Shown here: in pieces, positions 7,931 through 17,135 of the stretch
How positions within the stretch are numbered: the stretch's first letter is position 1
Layout of the letters: each line of letters opens with the position of its first letter
NCBI GenBank assembly: GCA_049841135.1
Contig: JASGHK010000004.1
Location: 2,170,001-2,234,000, forward strand
Direction of reading: 5' to 3'
Length of the DNA: 64,000 nucleotides
Origin: JACRCT01 sp049841135
GTDB lineage: Bacteria > Myxococcota > Myxococcia > Myxococcales > UBA5297
Notes under the pieces: generated by a model
Databases searched by the model: none
What the model was told of the DNA's origin: nothing
Seen by the model: the letters and a program-made list of their open reading frames with translations, nothing else
Made by a program: the position numbers and the translations under genes

Positions 7931-9198
7931 CGGTTGCGTTTGCGTTGCAAGCACTGCAGGGACCTCCGGTCTATGTGGCCGAGGGCATCCCTTCCGGCAC
8001 TTGCGTAGGGTCACGCGTCTGGGTCACTCAGACGAACCCGGCCCAGGTCTGGTGTTGCCGTAGCGGTGCCTGGACCAACTGCACGCCCAGCGGTACTTCT
8101 CCCGGCTACACGCTTCCTGTTGCGTCAGCATCGACCCTCGGCGGAGTGAAGGGGAACGGCGCCAGCACGACTTGCAGCGGCAGCGGCCTCATGACCGGAT
8201 GGAACGTGAGCACTGGCGCCATGACTTGCGCGACCAACGCCCCCACGGCCAGCGTTGCGGCAGACCTCCAGTGCTCCGGTTGCGTGGCCGATTCCGAGAT
8301 CTCCACGGTCGGCCTTGCCAAGGTCAGTGAGTGGCCGGTCTGCGGCTCCGGGTACAACCTCGCGTCCGTGGGCGGCGCCTCGCCTACCTGCGTCGACTGG
8401 GTGAACTGGGCAAGCGCAGCAGGGAACCTGTACTGCCTGGAGGGGCCGTGCGTCAGCGACGGCGAGATTGACGGCGTCGGGCTCGGGAAGGTAAGCGGCT
8501 GGCCAGTTTGCGACTCTGGCACCTTCCTCAAGACCACGGCCTCGGACGGGCCTCCGGTCTGCGTGTCTGAGTCCGATCCGTACGCGCTGCATCTCACTGG
8601 GAACGAGACCGCGGCTGGTGCCAAGACCTTCTCAACCTCGGTCACCACCCCAACGCTGACCGTGACTGGCGGCGGCTACACGCACACCATCAACGCCTAT
8701 GGGGCCACAGTACAGGGCACGGTATCCGGCTGGACTGGCGACTTCTCGCAGACCGTTCGCGTCGGCTCCTACACGGTGGGCAGCCTCCCGGCCGTGTGCG
8801 CCGCTGGCGCGCTGGCATGGAACACCACTGACCAACTCCTCATGGTCTGCGACGCTGGCTCAGTCTGGTCGTCGGTCAGCCTGGCGGCGGCGCTGCACGT
8901 CTCCGCTCCCATCACTGGCGCTGGAACCGCCGGCAGCCCACTGACGACGCAGGCCGCATCTGCATCGCAGGCAGGCCACGTCACGACGGCCGACCAGACC
9001 TTCGCCGGGAACAAGCTGTTCAACGGTACCGTCTACGCGCTCGGCGGCGGCTACTTCCCGACTCTCTACGGCTACGACACCGACTGGCGGCAGGGACTTA
9101 CCACGCACCTGGCGGTAACCACGGCCAAGGGAACGTGCACGCTGACGTTTGTGGATGGGCTGCTGACGGCCAAGACGGGCGACTGCCCGACGGAGTGA
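7900..9198 (+). CDS. Large secreted or tail-fibre-like repeat protein
   Basis: 432 aa from ATG 7900, preceded by a GGGAG-containing stretch. The N-terminus is hydrophobic and could be a signal peptide. The body is low-charge, rich in Gly, Ser, Thr and Cys, with repeats such as CSGCVADSEISTVGLAKVSE and ADSEIDGVGLGKVSGWPVC-like units. A segment ASTLGGVK recalls phage tail-fibre and autotransporter passenger stalks. The C-terminus (GTCTLTFVDGLLTAKTGDC) may be a cap. It ends a three-gene run. Surface adhesion is inference only. Confidence 0.55.
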   Translation: MDCLGSGAAVAVAFALQALQGPPVYVAEGIPSGTCVGSRVWVTQTNPAQVWCCRSGAWTNCTPSGTSPGYTLPVASASTLGGVKGNGASTTCSGSGLMTGWNVSTGAMTCATNAPTASVAADLQCSGCVADSEISTVGLAKVSEWPVCGSGYNLASVGGASPTCVDWVNWASAAGNLYCLEGPCVSDGEIDGVGLGKVSGWPVCDSGTFLKTTASDGPPVCVSESDPYALHLTGNETAAGAKTFSTSVTTPTLTVTGGGYTHTINAYGATVQGTVSGWTGDFSQTVRVGSYTVGSLPAVCAAGALAWNTTDQLLMVCDAGSVWSSVSLAAALHVSAPITGAGTAGSPLTTQAASASQAGHVTTADQTFAGNKLFNGTVYALGGGYFPTLYGYDTDWRQGLTTHLAVTTAKGTCTLTFVDGLLTAKTGDCPTE

Positions 9199-9304
9199 GG
9201 CTCTCTTCCCCGACGGCTCAAGTGCAAGGTGGGGGGGGGACGCTTCTTGGTTCGATGAGGACGAAGCCCCCGAAGACGAAGCAATCGGTAGAACGGTCTC
9301 GCGC

Positions 9305-9919
9305 CTATGGACCCGTCGTCTCGACAACGAAGCATCCGGCCGCGTGGAAGTATTTGGTTGCCTTGAGTGCCTCAGCGGCGAAGACGTCGGCCCGCTCGTA
9401 CATGTCATTCGCGGTGTTGTTGCTCGCCTCCGCATCAGGAAGGGACTTTGCGGCAGCCCGAAGAATCTTGGCGGTCGCGTCGAGCGACGAAGAGAGGAGC
9501 CACTTCCCTTCGCAGTCAGAGACCGGCTTCTCTCGCATCTTTAGGCGTGTCTCAAAGTTTTCGTCAGCATCAACAGATTCCTGGCGTGCATCTCGGCACA
9601 GCCTCGCCAAGTCCGTGGCCCATTTGCTAGTGGCTGCGTGCCACTTCAAGTCAGCGGAGGAACCGACCGGGTATGGCGACAGTGCCGCTTCTGACTTCCG
9701 TGCTGCTTCATTGGCCTTCGCGCATGTGGAGGCCTTGCGATCCCCAGCAGCCAACTTGGTGGTCATTGCCTGGAGAAGAGAACCAAGCTCAGTATCTAGC
9801 GTGACGGCCTTGCTCGCATCGGGGCGCCTCTTGGGCTCGGCCGCTGACGCGCGGCCAGCCCCGAGGTGGGCGACCAGAACAGCGCTCACAGCGCCCGCAA
9901 GCACAACGGCGATTCGCAT
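9305..9919 (-). CDS. Hypothetical secreted protein
   Basis: 204 aa with a signal peptide (MRIAVVLAGAVSAVLVAHLG, then a cleavage-like ASAAE). The mature part is helical, with Cys residues near 67, 108, 138 and 196 that could form disulfides. It converges on the preceding gene. No family was recognised. Confidence 0.6.
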   Translation of the reverse strand: MRIAVVLAGAVSAVLVAHLGAGRASAAEPKRRPDASKAVTLDTELGSLLQAMTTKLAAGDRKASTCAKANEAARKSEAALSPYPVGSSADLKWHAATSKWATDLARLCRDARQESVDADENFETRLKMREKPVSDCEGKWLLSSSLDATAKILRAAAKSLPDAEASNNTANDMYERADVFAAEALKATKYFHAAGCFVVETTGP

Positions 9920-10035
9920 CGGTCCCTCCCCGGTTGACGGCTTGGGAGGATGCTACGCCCCGGCGAGACAGCCGCGCAAAGCCCACGCGCCACGCGAGAC
10001 GAGACGTGAAGTCCGCGAGGCACTAGAACGCTCGT

Positions 10036-10299
10036 ATGGAACCGACCAAGGCAGAGTGGGAGGCTCTCCGGGAGCAGTTGGACCGCATCGAGCGGAAGCT
10101 GGACGAGTTGCTCTCACACAAGCGCCGCCCGCCGCGTGCTCTGCTCTCGTTTGCGCAGGCCGCATCCATGCTTGGCGTTAGCCGCAACGACACGCTGCAC
10201 GAACTGGTCGCCTGCAAGCGGATCCGCGCCATCCGCATCAATGGACGCTGGAAGGTGCCGTGGACGGAGATCGAGCGCGTGATGCGGGAGGGGATCTAG
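10036..10299 (+). CDS. Excisionase-like helix-turn-helix protein
   Basis: 87 aa. It has a short coiled N-terminus (WEALREQLDRIERKLDELLS) followed by an HTH_17-type domain (LSFAQAASMLGVSRND, RAIRINGRWKVPWTEIERVM). This fold is common in excisionases and small element regulators. It is the second such gene in element A after 3361-3822. Its direct target is unknown. Confidence 0.65.
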   Translation: MEPTKAEWEALREQLDRIERKLDELLSHKRRPPRALLSFAQAASMLGVSRNDTLHELVACKRIRAIRINGRWKVPWTEIERVMREGI

Positions 10300-10401
10300 G
10301 CAGAAGACGAGCAAGGACGAGGGGTTGGGCAAACACCCCCAACGGCTAACACATCTCCCTCTTGACCCCACAACCTGTGGGACGCAAAATGCCTTCAACA
10401 C

Positions 10402-10453
10402 ACCGGCCACGCCTCTGGTCCGCAAGGGCCACGCGCCTCAGGCCGGTTTTTTC
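10402..10453 (+). terminator. Rho-independent terminator
   Basis: ACCGGCC at 10402-10408 pairs perfectly with GGCCGGT at 10441-10447, and T6 follows. The loop can form an inner TGG/CCA stem. It lies just before the Abi gene, isolating that gene from upstream transcription and arguing against starts earlier than 10491. Confidence 0.65.
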
Positions 10454-10490
10454 TTGCCCAGCGTCTTGGCGAACAGCCACACTGACAACT

Positions 10491-11438
10491 GTGGGGCAAC
10501 CATACAGCAAGCAAGCGCTGACTTTCAGTGACCAGCTCGCCCTTCTTGAGCGTCGCGGTCTTGCTGTAGCCGACCGTCCGCGTGCGTTGGAGCGCTTGGC
10601 GCGCATCAGCTACTACCGCCTTAGCGCCTACTGGCACCCGTTCAAGCACCCCGACGACACGTTCATTGCGGGAGCGACGTTCGAGCGAGCGATTGAGTTG
10701 TACGAGTTCGATCGACGCTTGCGGCTGTGTGTCTTCGATGCGATTCAGCGGGTAGAGATCCTGCTGCGGACGAAGATCACCTACCAACTCGGTCATAGGC
10801 ATGGGGCCTTCGCCCACGAGGACGCGCGCAACTTCGACCACTCATGGGCCGTGGGACACAGAGACTGGATCGACTCGCTGCGCAAAGAAACTCATCGCGC
10901 TCGCGAGAACTTCCTGGGGCACTTCCGGTCGAAGTACAACGGCTTCCCGTCGATCCCGATCTGGATGGCATCAGAGGTCATGTCGTTCGGTAGCCTCTCT
11001 TTGCTATTTGAGAACATGTTGACCGGCGACAGATTGCCAATCGCCGGCGAATTCGGGGTCACCGCCATCGTCGCCGTCTCATGGCTTCGATCGCTCAGTT
11101 ACGTTCGAAACGTTTGCGCACACCATGGGCGGCTTTGGAATCGCGAGCTGTCGATCAAGCCGCTGCTGCCCAAGAAGGATCCAACTTGGCAATTCGGGAA
11201 CACGAGGGTCTTCTGTGTCCTCAGCATCCTTCGTCACCTCACTAAGCCAGTGCCAGGAGGCGAGCAGTGGGCGCAGGACGCCGCAAGACTTCTTCAGAGC
11301 GTGGACAAGGATCGATTGTTCGCAACGTCGATGGGATTGCCGTCGACGTGGACTGACCACAGCCTCTGGAAGTCCCCGCTCGCCGCAAGTGGCTCCTGTG
11401 CGCAAGTCCTTGCTGGACGCCCCGCCTGCTGCCGCTAA
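10491..11438 (+). CDS. Abi_2-family abortive infection protein (HEPN type)
   Basis: 315 aa from a GTG at 10491; earlier starts lie inside or before a terminator. The sequence follows the AbiD/AbiF (Abi_2) pattern: LTFSDQLALLERRGL near the start, ISYYRLSAYWHPF, and RNVCAHHGRLWNRE at about residues 206-219, which contains the R-x4-H motif of HEPN ribonucleases. Family knowledge: such proteins cleave RNA in infected cells and block phage growth. It stands alone with no visible antitoxin partner, consistent with standalone Abi genes. It is a likely defence cargo of element A. Confidence 0.85.
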   Translation: MGQPYSKQALTFSDQLALLERRGLAVADRPRALERLARISYYRLSAYWHPFKHPDDTFIAGATFERAIELYEFDRRLRLCVFDAIQRVEILLRTKITYQLGHRHGAFAHEDARNFDHSWAVGHRDWIDSLRKETHRARENFLGHFRSKYNGFPSIPIWMASEVMSFGSLSLLFENMLTGDRLPIAGEFGVTAIVAVSWLRSLSYVRNVCAHHGRLWNRELSIKPLLPKKDPTWQFGNTRVFCVLSILRHLTKPVPGGEQWAQDAARLLQSVDKDRLFATSMGLPSTWTDHSLWKSPLAASGSCAQVLAGRPACCR

Positions 11439-11488
11439 CACGGCCAACGCGGCTTCGAACGATGTGCGTCGCTTGCGGCTCGCGGTCT

Positions 11489-11812
11489 CTAGAGCCGTCG
11501 CCTCGTCTTCGGCTGCCGCTTCGGCTTTCGGAGCTTAGACAGGTCAACAGGCTCGACCGGCATCCACTTCTCTCCCTTTTCCACAACTTGGAAGCGGAAC
11601 TCGTCCCCTTGGCGGTTGCGGCGGTAGGTCCCCACCTTCATGGCAGTGAAGCCGATGGCGTGGAAATACTCCGAGATCACGTTCAGCAGCCGATCTGTCT
11701 CGCCTGGCGATAGCGGCTTGCCGCGGGTCGTGAAGATTCGAAGGCTGAAGACGTTGTCACTTCCATAGGAGCCGTCGATCACCACGGCTCGCCCCGCTTC
11801 GCGCTTAGCCAT
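11489..11812 (-). CDS. Hypothetical small protein
   Basis: 107 aa from ATG 11812, with GGAGG upstream. The middle is beta/alpha-like (SYGSDNVFSLRIFTTRGKPL) and the C-terminal tail very basic (KLRKPKRQPKTRRRL), suggesting nucleic-acid contact. It follows the resolvase gene on the same strand by about 115 nt. Family not recognised. Confidence 0.55.
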   Translation of the reverse strand: MAKREAGRAVVIDGSYGSDNVFSLRIFTTRGKPLSPGETDRLLNVISEYFHAIGFTAMKVGTYRRNRQGDEFRFQVVEKGEKWMPVEPVDLSKLRKPKRQPKTRRRL

Positions 11813-11928
11813 CGCATGTACCTCCCCGTGCCTCAGTCTCTTGCCACGGGAGCGCGCCGGCAAGTGGCGGGCTTGGGAAGACCCGGCGGCCGATAACGAC
11901 CCTTTCCGGCCACCCGAGGTCGCCCACC

Positions 11929-12570
11929 TTAAGGGGCGGGAATCTGGGCCTCGCCAGTGGGGTCCCCGGAGACACCTTTTCGGCCACCTTGAGCGGACAG
12001 GAAGCGCCGGAGAGCTGCGCGGGACACGCCTTTGGCTCGTGCTGCCGCCGCGACAGTCGCGCCCCCGGCGACAAGATCGCGAGCCGCGTGCAGAAGGATA
12101 GACGACGTGGGCGGACGCCCCAGCCGCTTCCCCTCGGCCCGTGCGCGCTCGATTCCTGCCTTCGTCCGCTCGATGAGCCGGGCCCGCTCCTGCTCGGCTA
12201 CCCAGCCGAAGATGGCGACGAGGAGGGGGCGAACTGGGCCGGACGTGTCTAGCCAGGGCTCCCGCACCGACAGGACGCGCACGTTGAGGCGGTCGAGTTC
12301 CAAGACGTCGTTGATTGCGCCCGCCATCGAGCGGTGTAGGCGGTCGAGCGCCCAGACGACGACGGCCGAAGCCTTTCCGCGCCGCACCTCGGCCAGCATC
12401 CGGTCGAACTCGGGCCGCTTCTTCGCCGCGGATTCCGTCTCCTCGTAGAAGACCGGCATTAGCCCCCTGGCCCGTGCGAGCGCCTCTACCTCGGCCCGCT
12501 GGTTCTCGACGGTCTGGCGGTCGCTGGAGACGCGCAGGTAGCAGGCGGCAGCGGGCTGACTCTTGGGCAT
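11929..12570 (-). CDS. Small serine resolvase/invertase
   Basis: 213 aa from ATG 12570. The N-terminal resolvase domain has the catalytic serine in YLRVSSDRQTVENQ, then VVVWALDRLHRSMAG and a LIERTKAGIERARAEGK helix. The C-terminus has an HTH (AAAARAKGVSRAALRRFLSA). The family recombines short DNA sites for inversion or dimer resolution. It is separate from the large recombinase at the right end and may resolve circular multimers of element A. It is transcribed divergently from the promoter at 12637. Confidence 0.85.
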   Translation of the reverse strand: MPKSQPAAACYLRVSSDRQTVENQRAEVEALARARGLMPVFYEETESAAKKRPEFDRMLAEVRRGKASAVVVWALDRLHRSMAGAINDVLELDRLNVRVLSVREPWLDTSGPVRPLLVAIFGWVAEQERARLIERTKAGIERARAEGKRLGRPPTSSILLHAARDLVAGGATVAAAARAKGVSRAALRRFLSAQGGRKGVSGDPTGEAQIPAP

Positions 12571-12636
12571 CGGGCAGACCTCCGAGCGGGTGCGACTTGG
12601 ACAGTAGCACCACCCAGCAATGCGCGCAATGCGTGG

Positions 12637-12665
12637 TTGACAAATATTGCGACCGCCAATAGACT
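12637..12665 (+). promoter_or_regulatory. Sigma-70-like promoter
   Basis: A perfect TTGACA at 12637-12642, a 17-bp spacer and TAGACT at 12660-12665. It lies 26 nt upstream of the start codon of the ribbon-helix-helix gene. Confidence 0.65.
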
Positions 12666-12690
12666 CCTTCCAACGATCAAGGAGCCGCGC

Positions 12691-12951
12691 ATGGTGCCCA
12701 CGAACAAGACGCCGAACACGACGCAGATCGCCATCAGGTTGGAGCATGAACTCTTCGAGCGCCTGGAGGTGGTGAAGGAGAAACTCTCCCGCCCCGGACT
12801 GGCGCCAACGACCACGGACGTGGTTCGCATGATTCTGCTCGCCGGGCTTCCGGTTGTAGAGAAGCAGGAGGGCATCGCCCCACCCCGAGCTCCAAGCGCC
12901 GTCAAGGGCATGGGCTCGCGTCAAGAGAGGGCCAAGAGGGGAATCGGCTAG
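12691..12951 (+). CDS. Ribbon-helix-helix-like regulator
   Basis: 86 aa from ATG 12691, with AAGGAG upstream. The segment TQIAIRLEHELFERLEVVKE, then TTTDVVRMILLAGL, fits an Arc/MetJ/CopG strand-helix-helix. It is expected to bind DNA as a dimer. It has a good promoter directly upstream and faces away from the resolvase gene, so it may control both. Not paired with an obvious toxin. Confidence 0.6.
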   Translation: MVPTNKTPNTTQIAIRLEHELFERLEVVKEKLSRPGLAPTTTDVVRMILLAGLPVVEKQEGIAPPRAPSAVKGMGSRQERAKRGIG

Positions 12952-13066
12952 TCGAAGATTTCCTCCTCCCTCCGGGTTCTGGCGCGCCGGAAGGAGGAAC
13001 GGACGGAGGCCCGGCGGCAACCGGACCCCCGCCCTCACCACCGCGCCGAACACGGAGAGCGACGCA

Positions 13067-13447
13067 ATGGCTACCACCAAGTTGAACCGTCCAGCCTCGC
13101 AGAGCAAGAACGCGGCCGCGGAGACCGCCATCATCGTCAAGCCTGTCACCGACGCCGAGTTGCGCGAGGTCGCCAGGAAGGTGAAGGCCGCCGCCAACAA
13201 ACTGCCCATCCTCACGTCGGAGCGCATCGCGGCGGGCATCGGCCGGGACCCCGCGTTTCGCTGGTACGTCGAGATCACCGCCCAGCAGTTCCACATGCGG
13301 GAGCGCGCCTACTGCGAGCGCACCGGAAAGACGACCTTCGCGGACCTCAACGCAGCGATGACCACGCCCATTTGCCAGCTCAGCGCCCGCCAGCAAGCGC
13401 AACTGGCCTCGTTCCACAAATGGGAGAAGCAGCACGGCCAGGCGTAG
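13067..13447 (+). CDS. Hypothetical protein
   Basis: 126 aa from ATG 13067, preceded by a GGAGAG-like site. It is alanine- and lysine-rich with helical segments (TDAELREVARKVKAAANKLP; RQQAQLASFHKWEKQHGQA). Same strand as the ribbon-helix-helix gene. No family was recognised. Confidence 0.5.
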   Translation: MATTKLNRPASQSKNAAAETAIIVKPVTDAELREVARKVKAAANKLPILTSERIAAGIGRDPAFRWYVEITAQQFHMRERAYCERTGKTTFADLNAAMTTPICQLSARQQAQLASFHKWEKQHGQA

Positions 13448-13550
13448 AGTCCAAGTTGAACGGCGCGGGCTAGGGTAGCTCCCGAAAAGCGCATCCCCAG
13501 TGCGCCTGCCCGCCGCCGGTTCTCACCTGGGGCCGCTGTGGGAGCGGAAC

Positions 13551-14153
13551 ATGGGCGCGTCGTTCTATTGCAGGAAACTGCGGTGCAAACTTCCCGAGAA
13601 GGACTGTCCGAAGCGCCAGAGGCACGAGCGCGAGAAGGGTCCCCGGGCGAGTTGCTACCGATGCGCCGATGGCGAGGAAATCGCGCGCAGGCTCGGCGTC
13701 GAACTCCCTCCGATCCCTGCTGCCAAGGTCTCGCGGCCAGCCTCCGCAGACCCGCCGCCTCGCTCGGCTCCGAAGAAGGCGCGGGCGAAGACTGGGCCAA
13801 AGGCGAAGCCATCAGCGACCGCGAGCCTCGAAACAGCAACCGCCTATCTCGTTGCGACTCATGGCGACGAGCGGGCGGGTCTCCTGATCACGAACGCGAA
13901 GGGAATATGCGCCCAGATGCTGCCTAGTCTGGTGGCCGATCGGCGCCTTTTGGACGCGTCGCCTGCCCTGGCGAGAGAACTCGCGCACGCCTACTTGTCG
14001 TGCCGGAAGATCGGCCCGCCGGGGAAGACCTGGCCTCCCGGGTTCGCTGCCGAGTGGCCGCTGTTTGTGAAGACGTTGCGCCGCATGGCTTGCTACTTGG
14101 GGGACGTTGAAGACTACGCCAAGCAACAGGGGCCGGCGCACCAGTCCGCCTAC
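13551..14153 (+). pseudogene. Zinc-ribbon protein, N-terminal part (split by IS21)
   Basis: ATG 13551 follows GGGAGCGG. The N-terminus has paired cysteines (FYCRKLRC, KDCPKRQ, ASCYRCADG) that look like a zinc ribbon, then a basic proline-rich linker and a helical region. The last host codons GCC-TAC are the IS target duplication. Beyond them the frame runs 25 codons into the IS. Joined to 16806-17042 the protein is 279 aa and uninterrupted, so this gene was intact before the IS arrived. Function unknown. Confidence 0.75.
14148..14153. repeat. Target-site duplication of IS21 element, left copy
   Basis: GCCTAC here and at 16800-16805. Deleting one copy with the IS rejoins the interrupted gene in frame (HQSAY then TQDQRR). 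Confidence 0.8.
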
Positions 14154-14260
14154 TCCCCAGCGTCAACTACCTTTCCCCATCAGCGACAACTAGATCTCCC
14201 CATCCCGGTTTACCGCGCTTACTCCTAATACTTCTATGTCAGTAGTCGTAGTGGTCGGGT

Positions 14261-14284
14261 ACTCGAAGCCTCGGTGCTTCGAGT
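14261..14284 (-). terminator. Hairpin downstream of istB
   Basis: ACTCGAAGC and GCTTCGAGT form a perfect 9-bp stem with a 6-nt loop, about 80 nt after the istB stop. No U-tract follows, so a terminator role is only possible. Confidence 0.35.
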
Positions 14285-14366
14285 TCTGCACCTCCTGTGG
14301 AGATGGCTGTGGATGAGGGGGGCGTGGGGGGAGACTCGCAACCTGTGGACGCTTGTGGGAAGCGGT

Positions 14367-15130
14367 TCACGGCTGGCTCCCCAGTTGTAGTCCGTCGCGC
14401 GCGGCCGCGTCGTCGGCCCGCTTACTCTTGCCGGTCAACTCCAGGATCAGCGCGTGGTGCACCACCCGGTCGATCGCAGCCGCAGTGGTCATCGGGTCTT
14501 TGAAGATCCGGTCCCACTGAGAGAAGACGAGGTTGCTGGTGATGACCACACTGCGCCGCTCGTAGCGCTCTGCGAGGAACGTGAAGAGGACCTCCATCTC
14601 CTCTCGGTCCTGTTGCACGTAGCCGATGTCGTCGAGGATGACGGCGTCGAAGCGGTCGAGCACCTTGAGTTCGTCCTCGAGCGTGAGGGCCTTCTTCGCG
14701 GCGAGCAGGCGCTGCACGAGCTTGTAGGTCGGCGTGAAGAGCACCGACCGGCCGTGCTGCACGCTCGTGGCCGATGGCGCAGACCAAGTGCGTCTTGCCT
14801 CGGCCAGGTAGCCCGAAGGCGAGCACGTTCTCGGCCCGGTCGACGAAGCCGCCCTCGCACAGCGCTGGCAGCTGGCGCCGCACCTTCGCTGGCAGACGCT
14901 CGGGGTCCAGAGTGGCGAGCGTCTTGTCCGCGGGCGAGCTCGGAGTCCTTACGCAGTCGCTGGATCTTGCGCTGCTTGCGCTCGCTCAACTCGAGCTCGA
15001 CGAGGTGGAGCAGGTAGGCCTGGAACGTCCAGCCTTCGCGCTCGGCCGCTCGCGCGACCTCGTCGTGATGAGCGGCGAAGGCCGGCAGCTTGAGCGCCCG
15101 CAACAACATCCCCAGGGTGGCTTCGCTCAC
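14367..15130 (-). pseudogene. istB: IS21 helper ATPase IstB (two frameshifts)
   Basis: It starts with a GTG at 15130 overlapping the istA stop (GTGA). It has LRALKLPAFAAHHDEVARAA near the N-terminus, the Walker A motif GLPGRGKTH, and Walker B-like DAVILDDIGYV. The coding signal changes frame near 14940 and again near 14765, each consistent with one surplus base. IstB normally is an AAA+ ATPase that helps IstA choose targets. With two frameshifts no full protein is predicted. Confidence 0.85.
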
Positions 15131-16612
15131 GACGCCACCTCCTCGCTGAGCAGCCCGTCGTAGTCGCGCAGATCGACCTGGGGCGCCTCCATCACCGGCA
15201 CCTCCGGCTTGCTCGGGGCGACGAGTGCCTTGACCGGCTCTGCGCTGGTCAGCCGATGTTCCGCCAGCAGCCGCTCGAGCGCGGCTTCGACTTCGCTCTC
15301 CATCGTGGTCGCCGCCAAGTGCAGGATGCGCAAGTACTCGCGGTCTGCGGCGCGGCTGCCCCCTGCGCTGAGGGCGTCGTAGGCGCGCCGAAAGACGAGC
15401 GAGGGGAAACGCCTCCCGGTACCTGTAGCGCGCGAACGCCTGTGGCTTCTGCACGAGCGACCAGATGAGGTGACGGTAGTTGATGCGGCGCCCTCCCTCG
15501 CCACGCAGCCGCTCGACCACCAACTGCGGCTCGCCGCCGCCGAAGAGGACCTCAAGCCGATCCTCGAAGACGTTCACTCGCACTTCGTGCCCGATGAGCC
15601 GTGATGGCACCGAGTAGGTGTTGCGCCGCACTCGGATCGTGCTCCACGAGGTGACCGTCGCCGTCTCCTCGACGCACTCTGGTAGCCGCGAGACCTTGAG
15701 CTCGGTCATCGCGGCAAGCTCCTCGGCCACCTTCTTCCGCCGCAGTCCATTGGCCTTCTCCAGCACCTGCTGCACCCAGCGCTCGTACGCGTCGGCGCTC
15801 TCGAAGTCGCGGCTGCCGCGCATCAGGAGGTGCTGCTCCAGTCGCCGCTTCGCAGCGCCGTTGAGCGCCTCGACGTCCCCGTTCTGGTTGCTCTTGCCGA
15901 CCTCGATCGTCCGCGGCTTCATCCCGAGGTGGTCCATCAACTGCTGGTACTCGGCGTTGAAGCCGCGCTTGCCGTCGGCCACGTTGTGGGTGGCTGCCGT
16001 CGAGTTGTCCGTCTGGTGAAACTCGGGAACCTTGCCGAGCTTGAAGACCGCCGACTGCACCCCGCGCCGCAGCGCCATCAACGATTCCGAGTGGCAGACC
16101 GTCGCCCACTCCCAGTTCGAGCAGGGGAGCACCACGTGGCAGAGCATGTGCGGGAACGGCTCGCCAGCGATCGTCACCCCCAACTCGTCGCAGTGCGTGA
16201 AGTCGGTCTGCATGGCCTCGCCGGGCCGGTGCTCCTGGGCGAAGAAGACCTCCTTCTCCGGCCCCTCCTTGGCCCGCCACTCCTGCACGCGCCGCTGCAG
16301 CGTTCGTAGCTGGCCCGGCTGGTAGCGCTCGGGGTGCTGTTCGAGCAGGTGCTCGAACAGCGTCTTCGCCTCGAGCTCTGGCGTGTCCTTCAGCAGCGCC
16401 TTCACTGCCGGCCAGTCCTCCGCGAACGGGTCCGGCCTCGTCCGCCAGTCTCGAGGCGTCTTCAGCTCTGACGGCAGCTTCCCCTCCTCGAGGTACTTGC
16501 TCGCCGTCTTGCGGTCCATCCCGGCCTTCATCGCTGCCATGCCCACCTGGCCGGACTTCGTCTTCTCCTCCATCAGTCGCCTCACCTGCGCGTCGCTCAC
16601 GGTCACCGGCAT
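15127..16612 (-). pseudogene. istA: IS21 transposase IstA (frameshifted)
   Basis: It has an HTH at the N-terminus (GMAAMKAGMDRKTASKYLEE) and a DDE integrase core: MQTDFTHCDELGV holds the first Asp, EFHQTDNSTAATHN the second, QNGDVEALNGAAKRR the Glu. Near 15408 an extra T in GGCGTTTCCC shifts the frame; downstream FPSLVFRRAYDALSAGG continues the family pattern to the stop at 15127. The start is uncertain: ATG 16612, or the GTG two codons later, which sits behind GAGGAG at better spacing. Catalytic residues are present. Confidence 0.85.
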
Positions 16613-16799
16613 CTCCTCACGGAAGAAGCCGGGGGCTGGTACGCCGCCGGGGCCTTGCCTGTCGCGGTTTTCCTCTACGAACCGCTTCCTGGCTCTCGGC
16701 ATCCGGCCGCGGAGCGCCTATGCCCCGATGACCGACGCGCTGCTGTGGAATGGGGAGAAATAGTTGTCGTCAGCGGGGAGGTCTAATTGTCGCTGGGCA

Positions 16800-16805
16800 G
16801 CCTAC
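16800..16805. repeat. Target-site duplication of IS21 element, right copy
   Basis: GCCTAC, matching 14148-14153. Confidence 0.8.
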
Positions 16806-17042
16806 ACTCAGGACCAACGCCGAACCTTCGCCCAAGCCCTACTCGGGACAGCAGAGAAGCATGGCATGGCGATCTCCTACAGAGACATTGCTGCGCTGTC
16901 CGTGGTGGCTGGGCTAGAGCCCCCCTGCGGTGACGTCAACGAGGAAGAGGCGCGCATCGGTCGCTGGCGCAAGGAGCACGCCGAGAGTGCTCGTCTCCGG
17001 AACGATCGTCTCCAGGGAATAGGCGGAAACGAGGGCAGCTAG
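16806..17042 (+). pseudogene. Zinc-ribbon protein, C-terminal part (split by IS21)
   Basis: It continues the gene begun at 13551 in the same frame once the IS and one target copy are removed. It encodes TQDQRRTFAQALLGTAEKHG, then ISYRDIAALSVVAGLEPPC and a charged tail. The helical stretch could be an HTH. In the present arrangement it has no start of its own except codons inside the IS end. Confidence 0.7.
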
Positions 17043-17135
17043 AACGACCGCCTAGTTCCGTCGATTAGCCCACCCGCCAGTCGCATCCTGCCTTCCGTTG
17101 ATGCCGCGATGTTCGCGCGGCAACGGAGGCTGAAA

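Larger units (their letters stand above)
14154..16799 (-). mobile_element. IS21-family insertion sequence, 2646 bp
   Basis: It encodes an IstA/IstB pair on the minus strand. The ends are imperfect inverted repeats: left TCCCCAGCGTCAACTA, right (reverse) TGCCCAGCGACAATTA. A second internal repeat at each end shares CGACAACTA then TCTCCCCAT, typical of IS21 multiple end repeats. It is flanked by the 6-bp duplication GCCTAC. Both transposase genes carry single-base indels, so the copy looks inactive unless these are sequencing errors. Confidence 0.9.
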
